5,895 nt of DNA from Candidatus Omnitrophota bacterium (GTDB lineage Bacteria; Omnitrophota; Gorgyraeia; Pluralincolimonadales; Pluralincolimonadaceae). This document shows positions 1 to 5,895 of this stretch, piece after piece. The notes beneath the pieces are model-generated. The model was not told the DNA's origin and did no database searches. It was given only the letters and a program-made list of their open reading frames with translations. The translations under genes and the position numbers were made by a program. Position 1 is the stretch's first letter. Each line of letters begins with the position of its first letter. The stretch covers positions 1-5,895 of the forward strand of contig JAGUXU010000200.1 in NCBI GenBank assembly GCA_020061685.1. Direction: 5' to 3'.

Positions 1-858
1 ATTAGAAGCGCAATCCCAGGTCAGATCTAGTTTTTCCTCAATAAGGCGATTGCAAAATTCAACCAACCTATTCCTGTAAATAACAAAATTTTCATCTTCA
101 AAACTTATGCTTTTGATCTTGTATTCTTTTATCAGATATTTGACCATCCTCATAAGATAATCGGCGCTATGCGTCCTCGTTGTATTTCCAAAAACAGTCC
201 TTGCGCAAAATATGCACTGGAAGGGGCACCCGCGGGAAGATATTATAGAAATATTAGGCAGCCTGCCGATCCTTGCTGCGGATTGCTGATAATGTTTTAG
301 CAAATCCGGGAGCATATCCCATGCCGGGAAAGGAAGGGTATCCAGGTCTTCTATATACGGCCTTGGGGCGGTCCTTACCAACCTGCCGTTCTCCCTATAT
401 ATTATGCCCGCCACGGAATCAAGACCCGCTTTATTCTCGAGGGCCTTCAATAGCTCTATGATCGTTATCTCGCCTTCCCTTAAAACTCCGATATCTATAT
501 GCGGATATAGACTCATGGTATCTTCCGGAACCGCAGTTATATGCGGGCCGCCTACTATAGTCACCGTTTCAGGGCAGGTTTCTTTTATCTTTCCCAGTAT
601 TGCACCGGTAGTTGATATAAGCATCGTCGGAGAGGTAACTCCGACAAATTTAGGAGAACATGAAAGAATTTGCTCGACTGTCTCTTCTACGTTCAGCCCG
701 AGGGCATTTGCGTCAATAAGTTTACACTTATAGTTATTTTGACGCAAAATGCTGCCAAGATAGATCAAGGGTTGCGGCGGCACCTCGTGACCGGTAGCTA
801 TTTTTTTATAACCGCCCGTAATGGAAACGGGCGGATAAACTAGAACTATATCATACAT
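1..858 (-). CDS. B12-binding-domain radical SAM protein (C-terminus cut off by window edge)
   Basis: The reading frame is open from ATG at 858 to the window edge: 286 residues, with the C-terminus missing. Residues 1-165 look like a cobalamin-binding Rossmann domain: the YPP start (8-10), LIDANALG (47-54, where the DxHxxG motif would sit, but Asn51 replaces His), VGGPH (102-106) and LREGE (127-131). A linker follows with the typical DLDTLPFPAWDML (171-183). The radical SAM core then starts with SSRGCPFQCIFC, whose Cys211, Cys215 and Cys218 form the CX3CX2C [4Fe-4S]/SAM site; FEDENF (253-258) fits the next core strand. The family performs methylations, cyclisations and C-C bond chemistry on lipids, cofactors and peptides; the substrate here is unknown. 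The start overlaps the end of the deacetylase gene by 13 nt and I see no Shine-Dalgarno, so translation probably depends on coupling. Its place in a glycan operon suggests a lipid or sugar substrate (inference). Confidence 0.93.
   Translation of the reverse strand, partial: MYDIVLVYPPVSITGGYKKIATGHEVPPQPLIYLGSILRQNNYKCKLIDANALGLNVEETVEQILSCSPKFVGVTSPTMLISTTGAILGKIKETCPETVTIVGGPHITAVPEDTMSLYPHIDIGVLREGEITIIELLKALENKAGLDSVAGIIYRENGRLVRTAPRPYIEDLDTLPFPAWDMLPDLLKHYQQSAARIGRLPNISIISSRGCPFQCIFCARTVFGNTTRTHSADYLMRMVKYLIKEYKIKSISFEDENFVIYRNRLVEFCNRLIEEKLDLTWDCASN
812..834 (-). repeat. perfect inverted repeat near the start of the radical SAM gene
   Basis: CCGCCCGT (812-819) and ACGGGCGG (827-834) are perfect 8 bp inverted arms around a 7 nt loop. 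In the minus-strand RNA this GC-rich hairpin begins 24 nt after the first base of the radical SAM start codon, over codons 9-16. There is no U-run after it in the direction of transcription, so it is not a normal intrinsic terminator. It may slow early translation, or may simply follow from the YPP and TGG codons. Confidence 0.45.
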
Positions 859-2600
859 ATTATGGTTTGGGGGCAATCTATGTCCACGTAACTATTCGGG
901 GCCAAAGAAGCCACTTTTAAGCTGTGCTTGCCGGACAGAGTCTTAATCTCAATGCCGATATCTGAGACGATATGGTTATTATTATTAATGACACGGATTT
1001 TTTCTCCGGCGATGTTTACGCTTAATCCTTCGCGGGCATTCCACCACTCATATGCCTGCTCAAAACCTGCTTTCCATATATCTTCTTTAGTTTTAACGGT
1101 ATCAACGACAAATTGCAATAATCTATGCCTTAATCGGGAATCCGCCTCGTTAAAGACGCCAGCATGTATCAAGCTGATAAAAAAACCCTCCGTATCATGC
1201 ACAAAGGCCATCTTCTTTACGTAAATATCGAATAGCTCCCGTTCGGCCAATCCCATGAATATCGGGGTTATGCAATCCGGTGCAGTAACGGGGAATTCTA
1301 TAAAATTCGCTCTTCTGATCTTACCGTCATCTATAAGAGGCGGCCTAAAAGGTAGATTGATCGATACGCCTCCGCCGAAAAAATGGGTATTTTCCCTGTC
1401 CGTGTCGACAGAGATTGAAGAGTATCTATAACCTGCCTGCTCTATCGCCTTGATCAGATCTTGCGACCTATTGAGCCTCGGGCTCCTGTAACCAAAAATC
1501 TCCCGTTTCAACAATTTCTCTAGTATCTCTTTTGCTAAACTTACCCTATGCCTCAGCTGCTCTAATGACAATCCGAGGGTCTTACCCATATGGTAGAGCC
1601 CTTGACAATGAAATTCTATATTTTCATTGTTTGTGCCTATATTTACAAACCCCGGATAGATCTTGCTCCAAACGGCAACCAAACCTATAGACGATTTAAT
1701 GCCGTGCCTTTTGATTTCATCCAGCAGCTTGAATATCCCCTTTTTGTAAGCATACGTTGTCGGTTCGATATCATGAGTAAATAAAATGCATGAGTTATAG
1801 CGCGAAGGAAACTTCTTTATGGTTATCAGGGGCGCTCCGGCATGCAGGACCAGAGCTTTTATTATCTCGATTATAATCCACCCGGCGCAATCTATGGGGA
1901 AACCGGTGCGAAAGTTGTTCAGGCGCTCCTTTTCTACCTTAGCGAGCAATCTATTGAAAAGGAATTTCTGGATCCTCTTTCTTAAAAAATCCGGAGCATA
2001 ATAATAAAGTTTGTGCAAGAACGAAAAAGACATGAGGTCGTGCTTCTCGGGCTTATCGCCATTAATATAGCTCTCGGTGATCAGAAAATAAAACACTTCA
2101 CAAATATCGAACAGGCACCAGACGACATTCTTTCTCTTGATAATAGCCGGTGTATTTGTATCGGAAAAATATGCCAAAACTTCATATTTCCTTCCATCGC
2201 TATTTTTTTCGTCAATAATCTCGACGTTGGCCATGGGCATCCTTACGGTCTTATCGGGCAAGCAGTCATTTAATATCTCTTTTAATCTGGTGGGAAATAA
2301 ATCATCCGTTATCTTTATATCGATAAATTGCTTACGGGCTCTTGAGGTCACTCTTATATCAAAATATTCCGGCGCTTTGCAGCCCGTACAGTTACCGATC
2401 AAGACCGTCGGTTTCCCCTCCTTGAGATCCAGGCCACCATGATTTAAAAATAGATCAACCAGGAAGCCTTTCTGTTCCCCGACATCATCCTTATTTAAGG
2501 ACGAACTATAGGATATCTTTTCAATATCTAGTATAGTCTCCAGCCCGAACAGAGAACGACTGTCTTTTGCCGAAGAGAATATACTAATAAGTTTTTTCAT
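846..2600 (-). CDS. polysaccharide deacetylase-like (NodB/CE4 fold) protein with large N-terminal region
   Basis: This is a 584-residue protein, much longer than a bare CE4 domain (about 200 residues). Residues 1-265 are an N-terminal region I do not recognise; it holds a CxxC (Cys71, Cys74) and no signal peptide or clear membrane span, so the protein is probably cytoplasmic. The deacetylase-like domain covers about 270-520: motif 1 is THDIE (275-279), motif 2 is FHCQGLYH (330-337), motif 3 is GYRSPRL (370-376), a late strand is EFPVTAP (435-441), and the His of the last motif is in SLIHAG (476-481). Residues 526-577 look beta-rich, like a small add-on domain. Compared with the usual HGxxH of motif 2, Gln333 takes the place of the first His, although His337 is kept and His331 lies nearby. 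The family removes N- or O-acyl groups from sugars; ArnD, which removes formyl, is a member. ATG follows the formyltransferase stop directly, with AAAAGG 9 nt upstream. A deformylase partner role is plausible but unproven. Confidence 0.88.
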   Translation of the reverse strand: MKKLISIFSSAKDSRSLFGLETILDIEKISYSSSLNKDDVGEQKGFLVDLFLNHGGLDLKEGKPTVLIGNCTGCKAPEYFDIRVTSRARKQFIDIKITDDLFPTRLKEILNDCLPDKTVRMPMANVEIIDEKNSDGRKYEVLAYFSDTNTPAIIKRKNVVWCLFDICEVFYFLITESYINGDKPEKHDLMSFSFLHKLYYYAPDFLRKRIQKFLFNRLLAKVEKERLNNFRTGFPIDCAGWIIIEIIKALVLHAGAPLITIKKFPSRYNSCILFTHDIEPTTYAYKKGIFKLLDEIKRHGIKSSIGLVAVWSKIYPGFVNIGTNNENIEFHCQGLYHMGKTLGLSLEQLRHRVSLAKEILEKLLKREIFGYRSPRLNRSQDLIKAIEQAGYRYSSISVDTDRENTHFFGGGVSINLPFRPPLIDDGKIRRANFIEFPVTAPDCITPIFMGLAERELFDIYVKKMAFVHDTEGFFISLIHAGVFNEADSRLRHRLLQFVVDTVKTKEDIWKAGFEQAYEWWNAREGLSVNIAGEKIRVINNNNHIVSDIGIEIKTLSGKHSLKVASLAPNSYVDIDCPQTIICMI

Positions 2601-3404
2601 CTAAATAAACCTTTTGCCGCGTTTTCTAAATTCGGCTACATCTTTCAAGGAAGGCCAGGGACAATACGAAGACCCCCCGGTCTTATTTTCAATGAATTTT
2701 AAGCCGTTCTTCTCGATATCCGTAATTACTTCTGTCATCAACCTGCCGCCTAATTTCGTAGCCTTCCGGTAAAGCAAATGAAGGGTATCTGCGGGATCTA
2801 CGTCGATTAATCCCTGTTTTACGATCGGCCCGGAATCTATATCTTTATCCATGAGATGGATCGTAACGCCGACCTTTTTATCTTGATTTAACATGGCCCA
2901 AAATAACGGTTCCCTGCCTTTATATTCAGGCAACAAAGAGCAGTGAGTATTCAGGCAGCCTAGCTTAGCGGTTTTTAAAAAGCCCTCTTTCGCAATTTGC
3001 GGGATCAAACAAATCATTATGTCGATATCCAGCCGCTTCAATGAATCGATATATGCTTCGTCATTCACGTCATTTTTTGGACAAGGTATCATTTTAATCC
3101 TATGATTTCTTGCCAATATTTTAAGCGAATCCCTTTTTATCTTATAAAATAAATACAAACAACAATACTTGATAAAATCCGATAACCCGTAATACCGAAG
3201 GCGGGTCTTGATAAGACCGAAGAAGGTATCGGATATCCCCTTACTCACTCTTTTATTGCTAAACGGAGATAATACCGTCATTCCGCAGATCCTGTCTGAA
3301 AATTTATCCGCGATCTGCCGAAAAAACAAAGGCACATACAACGGTTCATCTATGCTGATAATGAAAATATTCACTTTGCCCTTTTTAGGATATCTCTCTG
3401 CCAT
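2601..3404 (-). CDS. formyltransferase-family protein (likely sugar N-formyltransferase)
   Basis: The 267-residue product has the Formyl_trans_N fold (PurN/Fmt/ArnA N-terminal type), which transfers formyl from 10-formyl-tetrahydrofolate to an amine. The catalytic triad is intact: Asn152 and His154 in LNTHCSLLP, and Asp190 in DIDSG. The 38-residue spacing from Asn to Asp equals that of E. coli ArnA (Asn102 to Asp140). YKGREPLFWAM (161-171) matches the usual post-triad loop. The full C-terminal domain of Met-tRNA formyltransferase is absent; the tail is a short SYCPWPSLKDVAEFRKRG segment, which argues against a housekeeping fmt. Given coordinates use the ATG at 3404, which overlaps the SDR gene by 34 nt and has no visible Shine-Dalgarno. 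I think the GTG at 3374 (codon 11) is more likely: it forms GTGA with the SDR stop, has AAAGG 5 nt upstream, and places the first beta strand (NIFIIS) at the N-terminus. The substrate is probably a nucleotide-linked amino sugar (inference from neighbours). Confidence 0.92.
   Translation of the reverse strand: MAERYPKKGKVNIFIISIDEPLYVPLFFRQIADKFSDRICGMTVLSPFSNKRVSKGISDTFFGLIKTRLRYYGLSDFIKYCCLYLFYKIKRDSLKILARNHRIKMIPCPKNDVNDEAYIDSLKRLDIDIMICLIPQIAKEGFLKTAKLGCLNTHCSLLPEYKGREPLFWAMLNQDKKVGVTIHLMDKDIDSGPIVKQGLIDVDPADTLHLLYRKATKLGGRLMTEVITDIEKNGLKFIENKTGGSSYCPWPSLKDVAEFRKRGKRFI
2610..2615 (-). promoter_or_regulatory. ribosome binding site of the deacetylase-like gene
   Basis: AAAAGG on the minus strand lies 9 nt before the ATG at 2600, within the final codons of the formyltransferase gene. 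It supports the start that immediately follows the upstream TAG. Confidence 0.5.
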
Positions 3405-4354
3405 TGAATAGTCTTTGGCAGTCCCTCTTCAAGCTGGATCTCAGCGTTAAAACCAAGCATCTCTTCCGCCTTGCTTACATCCGGAACCCTGCGCATGACA
3501 TCTTCATATTTACCCGATATATCTTTATAAGGGATCTTTTTTATCTTTGGTTCCTCTTTAGGCCTGATCATCTTCCAGATCATACGCGCTAAATCGATTA
3601 TGGCGATCTCTCTCTTTGCGCCGATATTAAACACTTCTCCGGCCGATCTTTCGCTTTCCATGATCTTGATCGTCCCGGAAACCATATCATCTACGTAAGT
3701 GAATGTCCTTGTCTGCAGCCCGTCGCCGTGTATGGGCATTTCATTATTACTCAAAGCGCAGTCGATAAACACCGATTGAGGGCCGCCCCACCATGTCAAA
3801 TTTTGATGCGGCCCATATCCCCCGAAGTAACGAACGATAGAGACCGGCAGATTGTATCTCTCGTGATACGCAAAGCAGAGATGTTCATCGAATATTTTGG
3901 AAACCGCATATGCCCAGCGCCTGACGTTAGTTTGCCCCAGCACAATATTGCTATCTTCCTTAAAAGGCAAAGACGGGTTTTTCCCGTAAATGTCAGAAGT
4001 AGAGCTAAAAACCACCTTCGCTTCAATTTTCCGTGCTAATTCCAAGATATTCTCCGTGCCGTGAGTATTGATCATAAGCGTATCTAACGAGTCTGAATAG
4101 CGGGGGATCTTGTATGCCGCCAGGTGCAATATATAATCCAGTTTACTAAAATTTCCTGACAATATCTCTGCGTCTCTTATATCGGCCTTAAGGAAGGTGA
4201 AATTCTTATTGCCTCTCAGTGTTTCGATATTACGCTCAAAACCGTTTGATAAATTATCGACTCCAAAAACTTCGTAACCCATCTCTACGAGACGGGAAGC
4301 GATATTGGATCCGATAAAACCGGCAACGCCCGTAACAAGGATTTTTTTTGTCAT
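3371..4354 (-). CDS. NAD-dependent nucleotide-sugar epimerase/dehydratase/decarboxylase (extended SDR)
   Basis: The 327-residue product is a full-length extended SDR. The NAD-binding Rossmann motif is GVAGFIG (9-15), and Asp33 in VDNLSNG is the residue expected to hold the adenosine ribose. Asp58 in KADIRD and LHLAA (76-80) are typical. The catalytic residues are Ser120 in STSDIYG (118-124) and Tyr149-Lys153 in YAVSK; GDGLQTRTFTYVDD (210-223) is the substrate-domain signature. Family members epimerise, dehydrate or decarboxylate UDP-, dTDP- or GDP-sugars in the cytoplasm. Several stretches resemble the ArnA dehydrogenase/UDP-xylose synthase branch more than GalE: STS followed by an acidic residue, RRWAYAVSK before and through the catalytic Tyr, and YEDVMRRVPDVSKAEEMLGF near the C-terminus. 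Asp121 stands where ArnA has the catalytic Glu434. The exact reaction cannot be set from sequence alone. The ATG overlaps the transferase stop as ATGA. Confidence 0.94.
   Translation of the reverse strand: MTKKILVTGVAGFIGSNIASRLVEMGYEVFGVDNLSNGFERNIETLRGNKNFTFLKADIRDAEILSGNFSKLDYILHLAAYKIPRYSDSLDTLMINTHGTENILELARKIEAKVVFSSTSDIYGKNPSLPFKEDSNIVLGQTNVRRWAYAVSKIFDEHLCFAYHERYNLPVSIVRYFGGYGPHQNLTWWGGPQSVFIDCALSNNEMPIHGDGLQTRTFTYVDDMVSGTIKIMESERSAGEVFNIGAKREIAIIDLARMIWKMIRPKEEPKIKKIPYKDISGKYEDVMRRVPDVSKAEEMLGFNAEIQLEEGLPKTIQWQRDILKRAK
3379..3386 (-). promoter_or_regulatory. ribosome binding site favouring the GTG start of the formyltransferase
   Basis: AAAAAGGG on the minus strand lies just before the GTG at 3374-3372, with 5 nt between AAAGG and the GTG. 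No comparable site precedes the ATG at 3404. The GTG shares bases with the SDR stop (GTGA), so this site bears on the start choice and implies translational coupling. The spacing is on the short side. Confidence 0.45.
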
Positions 4355-5865
4355 CGCATTATTTTCCTTTGGTACTTAACTATTTCGATCCGTTTAAATT
4401 TCTTCACCGTTTCTGGATAAAAACCGTTATCAATAAACCAATCCTGAACCAGCCTATTTCCGCCAAATATCTCATCGTTGGTGCTCGTCTTGTAAAACCA
4501 GATAATGCTATATTTATCTTTGAGCTGCCCCAAAATGCTTGTCCCTTCTTTGGTAAAAGCTATATAATCGCCGGAATCGACATCCCGGATCAACACATCT
4601 TTCAGTATCACGCATTTATCGGAATTTAAATAATAATTCGTATTTCTCACCATAACCAGGCAATCAGCCGGGCCGATCTGTGAGACAATATAGCGGTAGG
4701 CCTTTTTTGAATCGAATTCCGGTTCCAATGCGGCAGGTAACCTCGATGTATAAATCACCAAAAAGATAAGCAACAATAAAACCTTGCTTGCCCGCTTCTT
4801 AAGCCCTGACATAATGCCGGAAAGGACAAGGATAAATAATACATGCGGAACAAGAAAATATTTGGTTAAAACCGGGAAATTCGCTAATTCTACGGCGAGC
4901 ATGTAAAAAAGCATGTAGAAAAAACCCAATAAAATAAAGAAAGACCTGGCTCCGGGACCTGGCAATGTATTTTTAATCATTCTTATTATATAGACCAAGA
5001 AAAACACAGAAATACCTGCGGGCAGGATGACAAGAAATAGGATATTCAGCAGCCCCGGTAAATCCTTCATTGCGGCCGAAAATGTAAAAGACGGATCCGT
5101 CCCTATTAAACTCAAGAAGGCCTTTCCGTATAATCCTATATGAAAATTTAAAAATTTAAAGCTTTTGCCTATATTATACGGATTGATGGCATCCGCATTG
5201 TGAAACTGCGATACCGCCAAAAAAATACCGGGTATAAATAATAAGAGCAATGCCGCCTGCGCAAGTATCCATTTCTTTAACATTCGCCTCGTATCCTTAA
5301 AGTAGTAAATGAACATGACCATGTTCTGGGCTAAAATGACGAAGATATTAAAATAAAAGGTATACAGCGAAATGGCTGCGGTCAAAATATAACCTGCCCA
5401 ATACGCCGGTTTCCTGTCGTTCCCTTTAATAATTTTAAAAAGAAAATATACACTTGCCGTCGCCCAAAAGGCGGCTTCTATGTAACTTCGAATAAACTGC
5501 GAGGACCATACCAGAAGAGGCGAGAAAGAAGCGATAAAAAATGAAAATAAAGGGAATTCTTCCTCCTTGAGGTTCCTGTCTATTAAAAAAATTAAAAGAC
5601 ACAATAAAACACCGAAAGAAACAAAATATAGCCTTATCCAGGCCTCGGAGTCGCTTATCCTCATCCAAAAATGCAGAAGAAAAGCAGAAACCGGCGGATA
5701 GACGTCTTTGGTCTGCAGGACCGGGATCAACTGGTTTAAATCCAGCCTAGCCAGAGTAAGCAGGTGCCCTTCGTCAGAGTTTATTCCCTTGTCCAGATAG
5801 GCCAGGCGTATCCCTATGGCCAGGAGCAGCACTATGAAAAATAATGTCTTTTTGGTCGGGAACAT
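4351..5865 (-). CDS. GT-C fold membrane glycosyltransferase (ArnT/PMT-like, GT39/GT83 type)
   Basis: The 504-residue product is a polytopic membrane protein. Hydrophobic segments lie at roughly 7-25, 79-96, 105-121, 130-146, 155-190 (probably two spans), 199-217, 270-296, 308-326, 336-352 and 361-374, and are followed by a soluble C-terminal part (about 380-504). After the first span comes NSDEG, with Asp31-Glu32 at the position of the acidic catalytic site of GT-C enzymes. DVYPPVSAFLLHFWM (54-68) matches the HPPLYYLLLHLW-like second-loop motif of the PMT_2 group, and SSQFIRSY (121-128) matches SQEARMY. Such enzymes use polyprenyl-phosphate sugars outside the inner membrane and attach the sugar to lipid A, glycolipids or proteins. 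The ATG at 5865 places the first span at the N-terminus; the frame stays open to the right edge, so a longer N-terminus is not excluded. It is the first complete gene here, and its stop overlaps the SDR start by 4 nt. The sugar and acceptor are unknown. Confidence 0.9.
   Translation of the reverse strand: MFPTKKTLFFIVLLLAIGIRLAYLDKGINSDEGHLLTLARLDLNQLIPVLQTKDVYPPVSAFLLHFWMRISDSEAWIRLYFVSFGVLLCLLIFLIDRNLKEEEFPLFSFFIASFSPLLVWSSQFIRSYIEAAFWATASVYFLFKIIKGNDRKPAYWAGYILTAAISLYTFYFNIFVILAQNMVMFIYYFKDTRRMLKKWILAQAALLLLFIPGIFLAVSQFHNADAINPYNIGKSFKFLNFHIGLYGKAFLSLIGTDPSFTFSAAMKDLPGLLNILFLVILPAGISVFFLVYIIRMIKNTLPGPGARSFFILLGFFYMLFYMLAVELANFPVLTKYFLVPHVLFILVLSGIMSGLKKRASKVLLLLIFLVIYTSRLPAALEPEFDSKKAYRYIVSQIGPADCLVMVRNTNYYLNSDKCVILKDVLIRDVDSGDYIAFTKEGTSILGQLKDKYSIIWFYKTSTNDEIFGGNRLVQDWFIDNGFYPETVKKFKRIEIVKYQRKIMR
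4365..4370 (-). promoter_or_regulatory. ribosome binding site of the SDR gene
   Basis: AAAGGA on the minus strand lies 10 nt before the SDR ATG at 4354, inside the last codons of the glycosyltransferase gene. It supports this start together with the ATGA stop-start overlap. Confidence 0.5.
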
Positions 5866-5870
5866 ATGGC

Positions 5871-5894
5871 CTAATCGAATATCTTCTTGTTCGC
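5871..5894 (-). CDS. possible last codons of an upstream gene
   Basis: In one minus-strand frame the right edge reads seven codons (A N K K I F D) and then TAG at 5873-5871, leaving 5 nt before the transferase ATG. Such a short gap fits the packing of the rest of the operon, so this may be the tail of the preceding gene. Seven codons give no information about product, and the frame could be open by chance. Confidence 0.25.
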   Translation of the reverse strand, partial: ANKKIFD

Positions 5895-5895
5895 C

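Noticed and set aside
404..733. Plus-strand open frames across the window (for example 404-733, 928-1224, 2137-2442, 3728-4039, 4348-4629)
   Set aside because: All lie opposite strongly supported minus-strand genes, have no recognisable motifs and are low-complexity antisense translations.
812..834. Hairpin as a rho-independent terminator
   Set aside because: On the minus strand the stem is followed by TTATAAAAAAA, not a U-run, and it sits inside the radical SAM coding region. On the plus strand the T-run lies on the 5' side, and no plus-strand gene is present.
2601..3404. Formyltransferase as methionyl-tRNA formyltransferase (fmt)
   Set aside because: It lacks the usual C-terminal domain, is shorter than the roughly 310 residues of Fmt, and lies among glycan genes rather than next to def.
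3796..4026. Minus-strand open frames of 76-77 residues inside the SDR (3796-4026) and the glycosyltransferase (5435-5668)
   Set aside because: They are out-of-frame shadows of genes whose motifs are clear in the main frame.
3371..4354. Naming the SDR galE or arnA
   Set aside because: The motifs show the extended SDR family and hint at the ArnA/UXS branch, but the substrate and reaction cannot be fixed from sequence, so no symbol is given.
5140..5160. AT-rich repeat-like stretch (AAAATTTAAAAATTTAAA) as a promoter or origin element
   Set aside because: It lies within the coding frame of the glycosyltransferase, encodes ordinary residues (KSFKFLNF) and has no start of transcription context around it.

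Overview
The window is a single block of tightly packed genes, all on the minus strand and read from right to left. There are five clear coding regions, and possibly the last codons of a sixth at the right edge. No gap exceeds a few bases, and I see no internal promoter, terminator, RNA gene, insertion sequence or CRISPR array. The layout looks like the middle of an envelope-glycan operon in an uncultured Gram-negative-type bacterium. The moderate-to-low GC, heavy use of ATA (Ile) and AGG (Arg), and the style of the cobalamin-binding radical SAM protein remind me of Omnitrophota/Elusimicrobia-like metagenomic genomes. That placement is an impression only.

In transcription order the genes are: (1) 5865-4351, an integral-membrane GT-C glycosyltransferase of the ArnT/PMT type; (2) 4354-3371, an extended short-chain dehydrogenase (SDR) acting on nucleotide sugars; (3) 3404-2601, a formyltransferase with an intact Asn-His-Asp triad; (4) 2600-846, a large cytoplasmic protein with a polysaccharide-deacetylase (CE4/NodB-like) domain and an unfamiliar N-terminal region; (5) 858-1, a B12-binding-domain radical SAM enzyme cut off by the left edge. 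The junctions are ATGA (4 nt overlap), a 34 nt overlap (or GTGA, 4 nt, if the GTG start is used), TAG directly followed by ATG (0 nt), and a 13 nt overlap. The genes are therefore almost certainly co-transcribed and translationally coupled.

The main point of interest is the combination. SDR + formyltransferase + deacetylase-fold hydrolase + ArnT-like transferase is the same set of folds used in the Arn (L-Ara4N/lipid A) pathway: the two halves of ArnA, then ArnD and ArnT. Here ArnA's two halves are separate genes in reversed order, and the SDR has ArnA-like sequence features. ArnB (aminotransferase) and ArnC (undecaprenyl-phosphate transferase) are not in the window, and a radical SAM/B12 enzyme is added. 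A working model is that the cluster makes and attaches an amino sugar, transiently or permanently N-formylated, to a lipid or surface glycan, with a B12-dependent radical step elsewhere in the pathway. This is inference from folds and gene order. The deacetylase also has a changed metal site (Gln in place of the first motif-2 His), so its chemistry may not be standard.
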